DNA from: J038 sp034437535
Lineage (GTDB): Bacteria > Chloroflexota > Anaerolineae > Aggregatilineales > Phototrophicaceae
NCBI GenBank assembly: GCA_034437535.1
Contig: DAOTTZ010000077.1
Location: 21,491 to 85,490 of the forward strand
Direction of reading: 5' to 3'
Length of the DNA: 64,000 nt
The notes under the pieces were generated by a model. It was not told the DNA's origin. It was given only the letters and a program-made list of their open reading frames with translations, and did no database searches. Positions within the stretch are counted from its first letter, which is position 1, and each line of letters begins with the position of its first letter. Below are positions 1 to 7,512 of the stretch, piece by piece. The translations under genes and the position numbers were made by a program.

Positions 1-663
1 TTCCAGGTCGGCCAGCGGGACGACCGTGTTCACCATGCCCATGTCTTCGGCTTCGGCGGCGGTGTATTGGCGGCACAAGAACCAGATCTCACGCGCTTTC
101 TTCTGCCCGATGTGTGCGGCCAAAAACGACGAGCCAAAGCCCGCGTCAAAGCTCCCGACGATTGGCCCGGTTTGCCCGTAGATGGCGTTATCACTGCTGA
201 TGGTCAGGTCACAGCATACATGGAGCACATGCCCGCCGCCGATGGCAAACCCCGGCACCACCGCGATCACCGGCTTGGGCATATTGCGGATGTACCGTTG
301 CAATTGCAAGACGTTGAGCCGGGCCACGCCGTCATCACCGACATACCCTGCTTCACCCCGCACCGATTGATCGCCCCCGGCGCAGAACGACCACACGCCG
401 TCTTTCGTGCTGGGGCCGTTCGCCGTGATCCACACCACGCCGATTTCGCTATCGTGCCAGGCTTCCAGCACCGCTTCGGTCATCTCGTCGATGGTCTGCG
501 GGCGGAAGGCGTTCCGCACGTCTGGCCGGTTGAAGGCGATCCGGGCGATGCCCTCTGCCTTGTGATAAGTGATGTCGTGATACGGCTTGATCTCTTGCCA
601 ATCGGCCAATTTCATCAGGTCATCGGTGCGGATCTGCGCTTGTTGTTCTTTAGTGGTTACCAT
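1..663 (-). CDS. menB: 1,4-dihydroxy-2-naphthoyl-CoA synthase MenB (3' part outside window)
   Basis: Crotonase-fold enzyme that closes the naphthoquinone ring from o-succinylbenzoyl-CoA in menaquinone synthesis; cytosolic. The 221 residues visible carry the family landmarks: an oxyanion-hole segment around FCAGGDQSVRGEAGY, the helix motif GFAIGGGHVLHVCCDLTIS and the MenB-type stretch GQTGPIVGSFDAGFGSS, followed by IGQKKAREIWFLCR. The protein runs off the left edge, so some C-terminal residues are missing. The start is supported by an AAGGAGA ribosome site at 671-677. It is the last visible gene of a minus-strand tetR-menF-menD-menB set; 75 bases separate it from menD. Identification is secure; no track of menC, menE or menH is visible here and they may lie further left. 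Confidence 0.95.
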   Translation of the reverse strand, partial: MVTTKEQQAQIRTDDLMKLADWQEIKPYHDITYHKAEGIARIAFNRPDVRNAFRPQTIDEMTEAVLEAWHDSEIGVVWITANGPSTKDGVWSFCAGGDQSVRGEAGYVGDDGVARLNVLQLQRYIRNMPKPVIAVVPGFAIGGGHVLHVCCDLTISSDNAIYGQTGPIVGSFDAGFGSSFLAAHIGQKKAREIWFLCRQYTAAEAEDMGMVNTVVPLADLE

Positions 664-738
664 ACCAATCTCTCCTTAGTTCCAATTCTATAAAGCACAC
701 CCCACAGCAGGAGTCCGGCTCCTGCCGTCTGGTCTGCC

Positions 739-2472
739 CTATAACGCGGCTTGCACCGCCTGCATGATGGCCCGCCGCCGTTCCAGGTCGTGGCGGGCCT
801 GCGTGCGGATTTCGATAATGGTCGAGTCGGTCGAGCCGACCGCTGTTGTAAAGGCCGACCGGAAGCGGGCGCGGGCGTCCGGCGCGTGGCCGTCAATCGG
901 TACAAAATCCAGCCCGTAAAGCCGGGCCGCGTGAGAAAAATCCAGCCCATGCGGGGTGACGAACAAATCGGTAAAGGCCGGGTCATACTCCCGGATGGGC
1001 AGGCGGTGGAAGATGCCGCCGCCGTCATTGTTGAGCAAGACGATGGTCACCGGCACGCCACACCGATGCACCGCCAGCAAGCCGTTCATATCATGGTAGA
1101 ACGTCACATCGCCCACCAGCGCAACCAGCGGATGATCCGGGCGGGCTTTGCCCAGACCCAACGCGGTGCTGAGGTTGCCATCAATGCCGGATGCACCCCG
1201 GTTGGCGAAGGCATGAATCCGTTTGGTCGTCGGCTGGCCGAATTGATCCAGCAGGCGCACCGGCAAACTATTGCCCACGAACAATGTGCTTTCCGCCGGG
1301 ATGTCGGCCATCAGGTCATGCACCACACCCCCGTCGAAGTAATCGCCCTCAGCAATCGCGTCTGCGATCACGCGCCAGGCGGTCGCCTCTTGCGCGGTGT
1401 AATGGGCCATCAACCGGGAGCCTGCCGCCTGTAGTCCGTCCGGTTCTAGGATGTCTAAATGTTGGGTGTCGATGACTTGCGTCACCAGATGACTATCATC
1501 CGCCCACCGGCCAGCAGTAGAAAAATGCAGGTAATGTCGCGGCTGGCTCGACGCGATGAATTGATTCATCGCCTTGGATAACGGCAGATCGCCAAAGCGG
1601 ACGATCAGATCAGGCCGGGGCGAGTCGCCCTCTGCGAGAAAGGTATCGTACCCGCCGATGACAGGCTGACCGCCGAAGCGCAACCCGGAGAACGCATCCG
1701 CAAACAACGGATAACCGTATGAACTGGCGAATCGCTCAATCTGGCTGAAGGTGCGGAGCGCGTTCACCCCGGCGATTACGATTCCGGCGGGATGATCGCG
1801 CAGAAGGGCGTCGATACGCTTCATGTCGTCATCTGGCATTGGCCGGGGGCGCGTATGTACCACCGTGAACGGGCGTGCGTCATCACGCGGGCGGGCTGAT
1901 GCCGGGATTTCGAGCGTATCACCATCGACCGGGGTCGGCTCCAGCGGCTTACGGAACGGCAAGTTGATATGCACCACACCCTTACGCGGGCCGGTGGCAG
2001 TGGCATAAGCGCGGTTGGCCGTCGTCCGCAGGTGACGCAGGCTCAACGCGGACGGCGCGGCTTCCGGCAGGGCGGCATCCACAAACCACAGCGCGTAATC
2101 ACCAAACAGCTTGATCTGGTCAATGGTCTGGTTCGCGCCGCTGTGCCGCAACTCTGGCGGTCGGTCGGCTGTCAGCACGATCAACGGCACGCGGGATTGA
2201 TGCGCTTCGATGACCGCCGGGAAGAAGTTCGCGCCAGCCGTGCCGGAGGTGCAACATAAGACCACTGGTTGATCGCCGCCTTGCGCCAACCCTAGCGCGT
2301 AGAACCCGGCACTGCGCTCGTCCAGATGCGAGTGAACCGTGATCTGCGGGTGGGCGGCCAGGGCCAGAACCAGCGGCGTATGGCGTGATCCCGGCGCGAT
2401 GACCGCATGACGCAAGCCACTGCGGGCCAGTTCGTCGATGAAAATTTGAGCATAGTGTGTGTTGCGGTTCAT
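739..2472 (-). CDS. menD: 2-succinyl-5-enolpyruvyl-6-hydroxy-3-cyclohexene-1-carboxylate synthase MenD
   Basis: Thiamine-diphosphate enzyme that joins isochorismate and 2-oxoglutarate (with loss of CO2) in menaquinone synthesis. The N-terminal region has APGSRHTPLVLALA and HLDERSAGFYALG, then SGTAGANFFPAVIEA and LTADRPPELRHSGANQT, all typical MenD blocks. The C-terminal ThDP/metal motif begins at GDVTFYHDMNGL and ends at LLNNDGGGIFHRLP. Length (577 residues) fits the family. The open frame extends 60 bases further upstream to 2532, but that part overlaps menF and encodes a basic, low-complexity stretch unlike MenD; the ATG at 2472 puts conserved residues a few codons from the start. It follows menF by 34 bases and is surely co-transcribed with it. 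Confidence 0.95.
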   Translation of the reverse strand: MNRNTHYAQIFIDELARSGLRHAVIAPGSRHTPLVLALAAHPQITVHSHLDERSAGFYALGLAQGGDQPVVLCCTSGTAGANFFPAVIEAHQSRVPLIVLTADRPPELRHSGANQTIDQIKLFGDYALWFVDAALPEAAPSALSLRHLRTTANRAYATATGPRKGVVHINLPFRKPLEPTPVDGDTLEIPASARPRDDARPFTVVHTRPRPMPDDDMKRIDALLRDHPAGIVIAGVNALRTFSQIERFASSYGYPLFADAFSGLRFGGQPVIGGYDTFLAEGDSPRPDLIVRFGDLPLSKAMNQFIASSQPRHYLHFSTAGRWADDSHLVTQVIDTQHLDILEPDGLQAAGSRLMAHYTAQEATAWRVIADAIAEGDYFDGGVVHDLMADIPAESTLFVGNSLPVRLLDQFGQPTTKRIHAFANRGASGIDGNLSTALGLGKARPDHPLVALVGDVTFYHDMNGLLAVHRCGVPVTIVLLNNDGGGIFHRLPIREYDPAFTDLFVTPHGLDFSHAARLYGLDFVPIDGHAPDARARFRSAFTTAVGSTDSTIIEIRTQARHDLERRRAIMQAVQAAL

Positions 2473-2506
2473 GGCTGGATCGTTTCCCTGTGGGTGCCTT
2501 GCCGGT

Positions 2507-3808
2507 CTAAGTCTGGCGCGTGTCGATGCCAAGTGCGTTCAGCATCGGGCGGAACTTTAAGCCGGTCTCGTCCCACTCTTTGCGCGGGTCGCTGGCCGCC
2601 ACGATCCCGGCCCCGGCGTACATCCACACGCGCCGGTCTTCGGCCACTGCGGAGCGAATCGCCACGCCGAACTGCCCGTCCATATCGCCGTCAATCCAGC
2701 CGATAGGGGCGGCATACCATCCACGCGGCACCGGTTCATAATCGCTAATCAAGCTCAGGGCCACCTCACGCGGATCACCACCCAGGGCCGGCGTCGGGTG
2801 CAGGGCTTCCACCAGCGGCAGAACGCCGTCATTGGTCTTCAACCGCCCGTTGATGGCGGTGTGAATGTGCTGAATGTTGCTCAGGCGCATGATTTCGGTC
2901 TCACCGATGGTCAGGTCGGTCGTCAGCGGGGTGAGCCGGTCGCGGATCTTGTCGATGACCAGTTGATGCTCGTAACGGTCTTTCTCACTGTGTAGTAATG
3001 CATCTGCGAAGGTATCGTCTTCCGCCGGGGTCGCGCCACGTTGGATGCTCCCCGCCAGGGCCATCGTCTCGACCTGATCGCCCGCTACACTCACCAGGAT
3101 CTCCGGCGTTGCGCCATAAAAGGCATGGTAGGGCCGCGCTTCGAACAAAAAGCGGTAGGTCTCCGGGTAGGCCCCGGCCAGATATTGTAACGGGGCCAGC
3201 ACATCTACCCGCCGGGCGAATTGTGCTTCCGCCACCCGTGATAGCACGACCTTGTTCAGGTCGCCGTTCTTCATGCGCTCGGTCGCGTCATGGATTGTTG
3301 ACTCCCAGGTGGTGTAAGGCATCGGGTAGCGGAGGTCGCGCAGTTCCAGCGGATTTTCGCCGTAAGGCACGTTGGCGTTGATCGTCAGCCACATCTCCCC
3401 GTTGATGCTCAACAATTGGTAATGCGGCAGGACGAAATGGGCCGGGGTGAAATCCGCCCAGGTATTATCCGGCACAAAATCCGGGTGGAAGGCGAAGCCA
3501 CCGAACAGACGCGGCGCGGCCAGCGGCTCCGCCGGGTTAAAGTTGATGGCCCCGGCGAATAACTCGGCGGCGTGATGCCGGATGGTCTCAAAACGGTTAT
3601 CGCGCCAGCCGATTAACGCAATCGCCTTGCCCGCCCCGGCGAAGGCCACCGCATCCCGGCTGTTTTCCCAGTAGAAGCGGGCTTGCCCGGTCGATTGCGC
3701 CAGGAAGTCAATCAGCGTGACATCCGGGCAGGGCAGGCTATCGCTCACCAGCCGCCCGTAATGATAGGCGATGGATTCAAAGTTGGTGGTTTCGGCCCGG
3801 CTGGTCAT
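2507..3808 (-). CDS. menF: Isochorismate synthase MenF
   Basis: Chorismate-utilising enzyme that isomerises chorismate to isochorismate, the committed step to menaquinone (or to a catecholate siderophore). At 433 residues it is the usual length. The C-terminal two thirds carry the chorismate-binding signature: KVVLSRVAEAQF, then the block with SIQRGATPAEDD, the substrate region LHPTPALGGDPREVALS, and the final GQFGVAIRSAVA and YAGAGIVAASDP segments. Its ATG overlaps the stop of the upstream TetR gene (ATGA at 3805-3808), so translation is probably coupled. Since menD and menB follow directly, a respiratory-quinone role is much more likely than siderophore synthesis. EntC-type function is the only real alternative. 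Confidence 0.93.
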   Translation of the reverse strand: MTSRAETTNFESIAYHYGRLVSDSLPCPDVTLIDFLAQSTGQARFYWENSRDAVAFAGAGKAIALIGWRDNRFETIRHHAAELFAGAINFNPAEPLAAPRLFGGFAFHPDFVPDNTWADFTPAHFVLPHYQLLSINGEMWLTINANVPYGENPLELRDLRYPMPYTTWESTIHDATERMKNGDLNKVVLSRVAEAQFARRVDVLAPLQYLAGAYPETYRFLFEARPYHAFYGATPEILVSVAGDQVETMALAGSIQRGATPAEDDTFADALLHSEKDRYEHQLVIDKIRDRLTPLTTDLTIGETEIMRLSNIQHIHTAINGRLKTNDGVLPLVEALHPTPALGGDPREVALSLISDYEPVPRGWYAAPIGWIDGDMDGQFGVAIRSAVAEDRRVWMYAGAGIVAASDPRKEWDETGLKFRPMLNALGIDTRQT

Positions 3809-4416
3809 GGGGTGGCCTCCGGTTGCTCATAGCCCACACTCCGCAACAGAATCGGCAGAAGGGCGTTCAGGATGCGGTCGCGGTCTGGCTCCCCGGTATA
3901 AACCCACTGGATCACGACGTTATAAATCGCGCCCATCCAGGCATGAGAGACGACTTCGACATCGACCGGGCCAATGTCCCCCACATCGACCGCCTCTTGT
4001 ATGTACACGCGGATCATCTCCGCGAAGCGGTCGGTGATCTCCATCCGCTTTTGCTCGAAGACAGTGCCTAATCCTACCGCCTGCACCAGCAACAGCTTGG
4101 CCGGGCGACGATAGCGGGCGAAGGTGCTCAACACACTTTCGAGCGCGGCTTTCACCCGTTGGATGCCCTGGTCTTCCTGCTCGATGGCTTCGGTCGCCCG
4201 CCGCTCGATCAAATCGGCGAATTGATCCACCAATGCCAGGAAGAGCTTCTCTTTGTTCGGGAAGTGAAAGTAAATCGACCCCTTAGAGGTCTTACTTTCA
4301 TCGACGATCTCATCCAGCCGGGTATCGTGGTATCCCTTGTTGCTGAAGATGTTCAGCGCGGAGTCTAAGATGCGTTCGCGCACACTCTTTTTGTCATTTG
4401 TCGGGTCTTCTGTCAT
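3805..4416 (-). CDS. TetR/AcrR-family regulator leading the men operon
   Basis: One-component repressor-type regulator of 203 residues. Residues about 12-58 form the TetR helix-turn-helix (VRERILDSALNIFSNKGYHD, then TSKGSIYFHFPNKEKLFLAL), which is nearly the family consensus. The C-terminal ligand domain resembles those of fatty-acid/acyl-CoA-type regulators in length and helical pattern, but I cannot name the ligand. An AAAGG ribosome site lies 7 bases upstream of the ATG. The gene is first in an operon with menF, whose start overlaps its stop, so it is likely to regulate itself and menaquinone synthesis through the palindrome at 4436-4449. A regulator of this type in a men operon is not what I would expect from model organisms. 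Confidence 0.9.
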   Translation of the reverse strand: MTEDPTNDKKSVRERILDSALNIFSNKGYHDTRLDEIVDESKTSKGSIYFHFPNKEKLFLALVDQFADLIERRATEAIEQEDQGIQRVKAALESVLSTFARYRRPAKLLLVQAVGLGTVFEQKRMEITDRFAEMIRVYIQEAVDVGDIGPVDVEVVSHAWMGAIYNVVIQWVYTGEPDRDRILNALLPILLRSVGYEQPEATP

Positions 4417-4435
4417 CCGGTTGCCTTTTCTAGAC

Positions 4436-4457
4436 TGACCAGTCGGTCATCAGTATA
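4436..4457 (-). promoter_or_regulatory. TetR-type operator and -10 element of the tetR-men promoter
   Basis: TGACC-AGTC-GGTCA (4436-4449) is a perfect 5-base inverted repeat of the size and sequence type bound by many TetR proteins. On the minus strand a good -10 hexamer, TATACT (4452-4457), ends two bases before it, so a bound repressor would cover the transcription start. No convincing -35 is visible at ideal spacing. The tetR start codon lies 20 bases beyond the operator. Confidence 0.65.
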
Positions 4458-4574
4458 GCATGGGCTGGATGATTGGAATATCAATCTAATATGAGAAGTT
4501 TATAGGTATCATCCAGGCATTGCCGCCACTCGACAGAAAGCCCGCCGGATGTAATACTATGCTGTGCTAAGTGC

Positions 4575-5582
4575 ATGTTCAACAAGCAGGATAACGTCAT
4601 CGTGAAGAAGACAACCTACCAGGCATCGACCGATGTCGCGCTGGTCAAATATTGGGGCAAAGCCGATGAAGCCCTCCGCATCCCGGAAAATGGCAGTGTG
4701 TCGGTGGTGCTGGATGAACTAAAGACGATTACGACAGTAGAATTCCAGGATGATCTCACCGCCGATCAGGTGGTCATCGCAGGGGAGTCGGCCCCGGTCG
4801 AAGTCCGCCGGGTGACGCAACACCTCGACCGCTTGCGCCAACGGGCGGGCGTCTCGACCTTTGCCCGTGTGGAGTCGGTCAACCGTTTTCCTAAAGGCAC
4901 CGGCTTATCCAGTTCTGGCTCCGGCTTCGCCGCGTTGACCTGTGCCGCCGCTGGTGCATTGGGGTTCGCACTCTCCCCGCGTGAGCTTAGCATTGTGGCG
5001 CGGTTCGCCTCCGGGACGGCTTGCCGCTGTGTGTGTGGCGGCTTCGTCCAATGGCACGGCGGGCATACTTCAGATACATCGTATTCAGAGACGATCTTCC
5101 CGCCCGATCATTGGGATCTGCGGGATGTGGTGGCCGTCGTCGATGAAGGCATGAAGCGCGTGTCTTCTACCCAGGGCCATAAATCCGCCGGGAGTAGTCC
5201 GTTCTTTGCCGCCCGGCAGGCGCACATCGACGGCAAGATCCAGGCGATGAAAGACGCAATCGCCACCCGAGATTTCACCGCTTTCGGCACCCTGGTAGAA
5301 GCCGAAGCCCTGGAATTTCATAGCATCCTGTTGACCAGCCGCCCGCCGTTGATCGCGTGGTATCCGGGTACCGTCCAGGTGATGCAAGCGGTGCAGGCCC
5401 TGCGCGATGAGGCCATCGAAGCGTACTTTACCATCAACACCGGCTTTAACGTCCACGTCCTGACCTTGCCCCAACACGTAGATGCGGTGCAAGCCCGGCT
5501 GGATGCGCTGGCCCTGGTGCAGAAGACACTTACGGCCCGCGTCGGGTCAGCCCCGGTGGAAATTGACGAGCATTTGTTTTGA
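4575..5582 (+). CDS. mvaD: Diphosphomevalonate or phosphomevalonate decarboxylase (GHMP family)
   Basis: GHMP-kinase-fold enzyme of isoprenoid synthesis, acting on a mevalonate phosphate to give an isopentenyl product. Diagnostic blocks are VALVKYWGKADEALRIP (residues 21-37), the phosphate loop PKGTGLSSSGSGFAAL (106-121) and SGTACRCVCGGFVQW (146-160), which holds the conserved arginine. The position that is the catalytic Asp in diphosphomevalonate decarboxylases (Asp-Ala-Gly-Pro-Asn) reads Asn-Thr-Gly-Phe-Asn here (N288), by my hand alignment. This may mean a phosphomevalonate decarboxylase such as that described in the chloroflexote Roseiflexus, or something else. A GTG at 4602 with AGGA 10 bases upstream is a credible alternative start that would fit homologue N-termini better. 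Its stop overlaps the mevalonate kinase start. Confidence 0.85.
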   Translation: MFNKQDNVIVKKTTYQASTDVALVKYWGKADEALRIPENGSVSVVLDELKTITTVEFQDDLTADQVVIAGESAPVEVRRVTQHLDRLRQRAGVSTFARVESVNRFPKGTGLSSSGSGFAALTCAAAGALGFALSPRELSIVARFASGTACRCVCGGFVQWHGGHTSDTSYSETIFPPDHWDLRDVVAVVDEGMKRVSSTQGHKSAGSSPFFAARQAHIDGKIQAMKDAIATRDFTAFGTLVEAEALEFHSILLTSRPPLIAWYPGTVQVMQAVQALRDEAIEAYFTINTGFNVHVLTLPQHVDAVQARLDALALVQKTLTARVGSAPVEIDEHLF

Positions 5583-6547
5583 TGCGCGTCTCGACTTCGG
5601 CCCCCGGTAAGTTAATGCTCTTTGGCGAACACGCCGTCGTTTATGATCGTCCCTGCATCGTCAGCGCGGCGGATATTCGTTATCGTGTGCGGAGTGAACC
5701 GCGTGCCGATCAACAGATGGCGGTCACCTCATCGGTCAACGGGCAGACTTATACCTACACGCCGGACGCTCTGCGAACCATGACCGACTTCCCACGAGAG
5801 GCCGCTTTCGTGCTGAGTGCCATCAAGCGACTCTTAAAGACGGCAGATTTCCCCTTCGGCCTGAACCTGACGACGGCTGGCCCGGCCTTAAGTTACGGCC
5901 TGGGCAGTTCCTCCGCCGTGACGGTCGCCACCATTGGCAACCTCAACCAGGTGTACGAGCTAGGCCTCGTCCCGGCGCAGATCTTCCGCCTGGCGTATGA
6001 TGCGGTGCTGGATGTGCAGGGGGCCGCCTCTGGTTTTGATGTGGCGGCGGCAGTTTATGGCGGCACGCTGTACTTTGTCACTGGCGGGCAAACCATCGTC
6101 CCGTTGGATGTGCCGGAATTGCCGATTGTGATCGGTTACAGCGGGCGTAAGGTGGGCACCGTTAACCTGATCGATGAAGTCCGTCAACGCCGGGAGAGGC
6201 ACCCCCGGTTGATCGACGGTGTGTTTGATCACATGGCGGATATTACCCGGTCGGCGCGGGCCAGCCTGCAACACGGTGATTGGGCCAGCGTCGGGGAATT
6301 GGCCGATATTCATCAGGGCTTGCTGGATAGCCTGGGAGTCAATACGCTGGATCTGTCGCGCTTGATTTTCGCGGCGCGAGAGGCCGGCGCGTTGGGGGCC
6401 AAGCTGTCCGGGGCAGGGGGCGGAGACTGCATGTTCGCAGTCTGCCAGCCAGCCAACCAAGACATGGTGCAAGATGCGCTCCGGGCGGTGGCTCCGTCAC
6501 TGGTGACGGTGCCACTCAACGCGCCGGGTTTGCGCCAGGATGATTGA
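5582..6547 (+). CDS. mvk: Mevalonate kinase
   Basis: GHMP kinase that phosphorylates mevalonate to 5-phosphomevalonate with ATP. The protein (321 residues) starts with STSAPGKLMLFGEHAVVYD, the N-terminal substrate motif of mevalonate kinases, has the nucleotide loop YGLGSSSAVTVATI near residue 105, ASGFDVAAAVYGG with the probable catalytic Asp, and ends with the third GHMP motif LSGAGGGDCMFAV. The ATG at 5582 shares a base with the stop of the decarboxylase gene; a TTG one codon earlier (5579) is possible but less likely. The pair forms a two-gene operon, divergent from tetR-men. No phosphomevalonate kinase lies in the window, so which variant of the pathway this organism uses depends on genes elsewhere. 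Confidence 0.93.
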   Translation: MRVSTSAPGKLMLFGEHAVVYDRPCIVSAADIRYRVRSEPRADQQMAVTSSVNGQTYTYTPDALRTMTDFPREAAFVLSAIKRLLKTADFPFGLNLTTAGPALSYGLGSSSAVTVATIGNLNQVYELGLVPAQIFRLAYDAVLDVQGAASGFDVAAAVYGGTLYFVTGGQTIVPLDVPELPIVIGYSGRKVGTVNLIDEVRQRRERHPRLIDGVFDHMADITRSARASLQHGDWASVGELADIHQGLLDSLGVNTLDLSRLIFAAREAGALGAKLSGAGGGDCMFAVCQPANQDMVQDALRAVAPSLVTVPLNAPGLRQDD

Positions 6548-6638
6548 CCGTAACTTGGCGGCCACATCCTACACCTGACCTATACGATCTTACCTGTGTT
6601 GCACATCTAATCGCCCGTCAAACCGTCATACTAAAGTT

Positions 6639-6875
6639 ATGATGACCGACTGGATTATAAAACACATGCTAAATGACAACGATGAAATCCGACCGGAAGA
6701 TCTGACATCAACCGCACGCTTTAAGCTATACGATTTAATCACCTACCTGCGCCGTAATGGATCATACCTGGATGATTACGCCTTGCAAGATCTGCTTCAT
6801 CAGGTCGTAGCGCAACTCAGCGATCTATCCAAGATGTTGCGGGCCTATGAAGAGAACAATGCTAGGCTGAAGTGA
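6639..6875 (+). CDS. Small uncharacterised helical protein
   Basis: A 78-residue, soluble, mostly helical product that I do not recognise. It has no Cys, no membrane segment and no signal peptide; the N-terminus contains two possible ATG starts in a row (6639 and 6642). Charged heptad-like spacing in the second half (LHQVVAQLSDLSKMLRAYEE) suggests a short coiled coil. It sits between the mevalonate genes and a convergent NarL-type regulator, with 14 bases of 3' overlap with that gene. Codon use looks like the neighbours, and the frame is open with sensible amino-acid content, so I take it as real, but without homologues this is moderate confidence only. Confidence 0.55.
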   Translation: MMTDWIIKHMLNDNDEIRPEDLTSTARFKLYDLITYLRRNGSYLDDYALQDLLHQVVAQLSDLSKMLRAYEENNARLK

Positions 6876-7512
6876 CTTCATCCGATGGCGTGACGATCTG
6901 CTTATCAACGGCGATGGCGACGGCTTGCGTCCGGCTGGAGGCTGACAACTTGGATAAAATACTGCTGACGTGATTCTTGACGGTAGACGGGCTGATAAAC
7001 AGGACATCGCCAATTTCTTTGTTGGTGATGCCTTTAACCATCAGTTCCAACACCTCAAGTTCACGGTCGGTCAGGTCATAGCCGATCTGCGGTGGGCGGG
7101 TTGAAGCCTGGATCAGTGATTTGACCGCTTCCGGCGTGAGGGTGCCTTCCCCGCGATAAGCCTTTCGCACCGCGTCGGCCAGCGTCTCGATGGAGACATT
7201 TTTCATCATAAAGCTAATGGCACCGGCCTGCAACGCGTCTTGCACGTTGTTATCTTCGTTATGACTGGTCAACATGATGATGCGAACATCCGGGCAGATT
7301 TCCAGCATACGCCGGGTCGCTTCGATCCCGTCCATCTTCGGCATCTTGACGTCCATCAGCACGACATCCGGGCATACATCCTGGGCGATCATAACCGCCA
7401 TTTCGCCGTCGCCCACATCAGCCACGACCTCAAACTCCTCGAAATTTTCCAACAGGGCGATTAACCCCTGCCGCACCATATCATGATCGTCTGCGATCAA
7501 TACACGAATCAT
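6862..7512 (-). CDS. NarL/FixJ-family response regulator
   Basis: Cytosolic response regulator of 216 residues: receiver domain with acidic pair DD (residues 8-9), phospho-acceptor Asp54 in VVLMDVKMPKMDG and the conserved Thr/Lys region ending in SFMMKNV, followed by a LuxR-type helix-turn-helix (LTDRELEVLELMVKGITNKE, then SPSTVKNHVSSIL) over about residues 148-205. The ATG at 7512 has a perfect AGGAGG at 7521-7526 with 8 bases of spacing, which decides against the ATG at 7536. That ATG overlaps the stop of the upstream histidine kinase (ATGA), so the two are a translationally coupled pair. Targets are unknown. Confidence 0.92.
   Translation of the reverse strand: MIRVLIADDHDMVRQGLIALLENFEEFEVVADVGDGEMAVMIAQDVCPDVVLMDVKMPKMDGIEATRRMLEICPDVRIIMLTSHNEDNNVQDALQAGAISFMMKNVSIETLADAVRKAYRGEGTLTPEAVKSLIQASTRPPQIGYDLTDRELEVLELMVKGITNKEIGDVLFISPSTVKNHVSSILSKLSASSRTQAVAIAVDKQIVTPSDEVTSA

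Noticed and set aside
67..693. Long plus-strand frame of 208 codons
   Set aside because: It lies on the opposite strand of menB, whose reading frame has family motifs and a good ribosome site.
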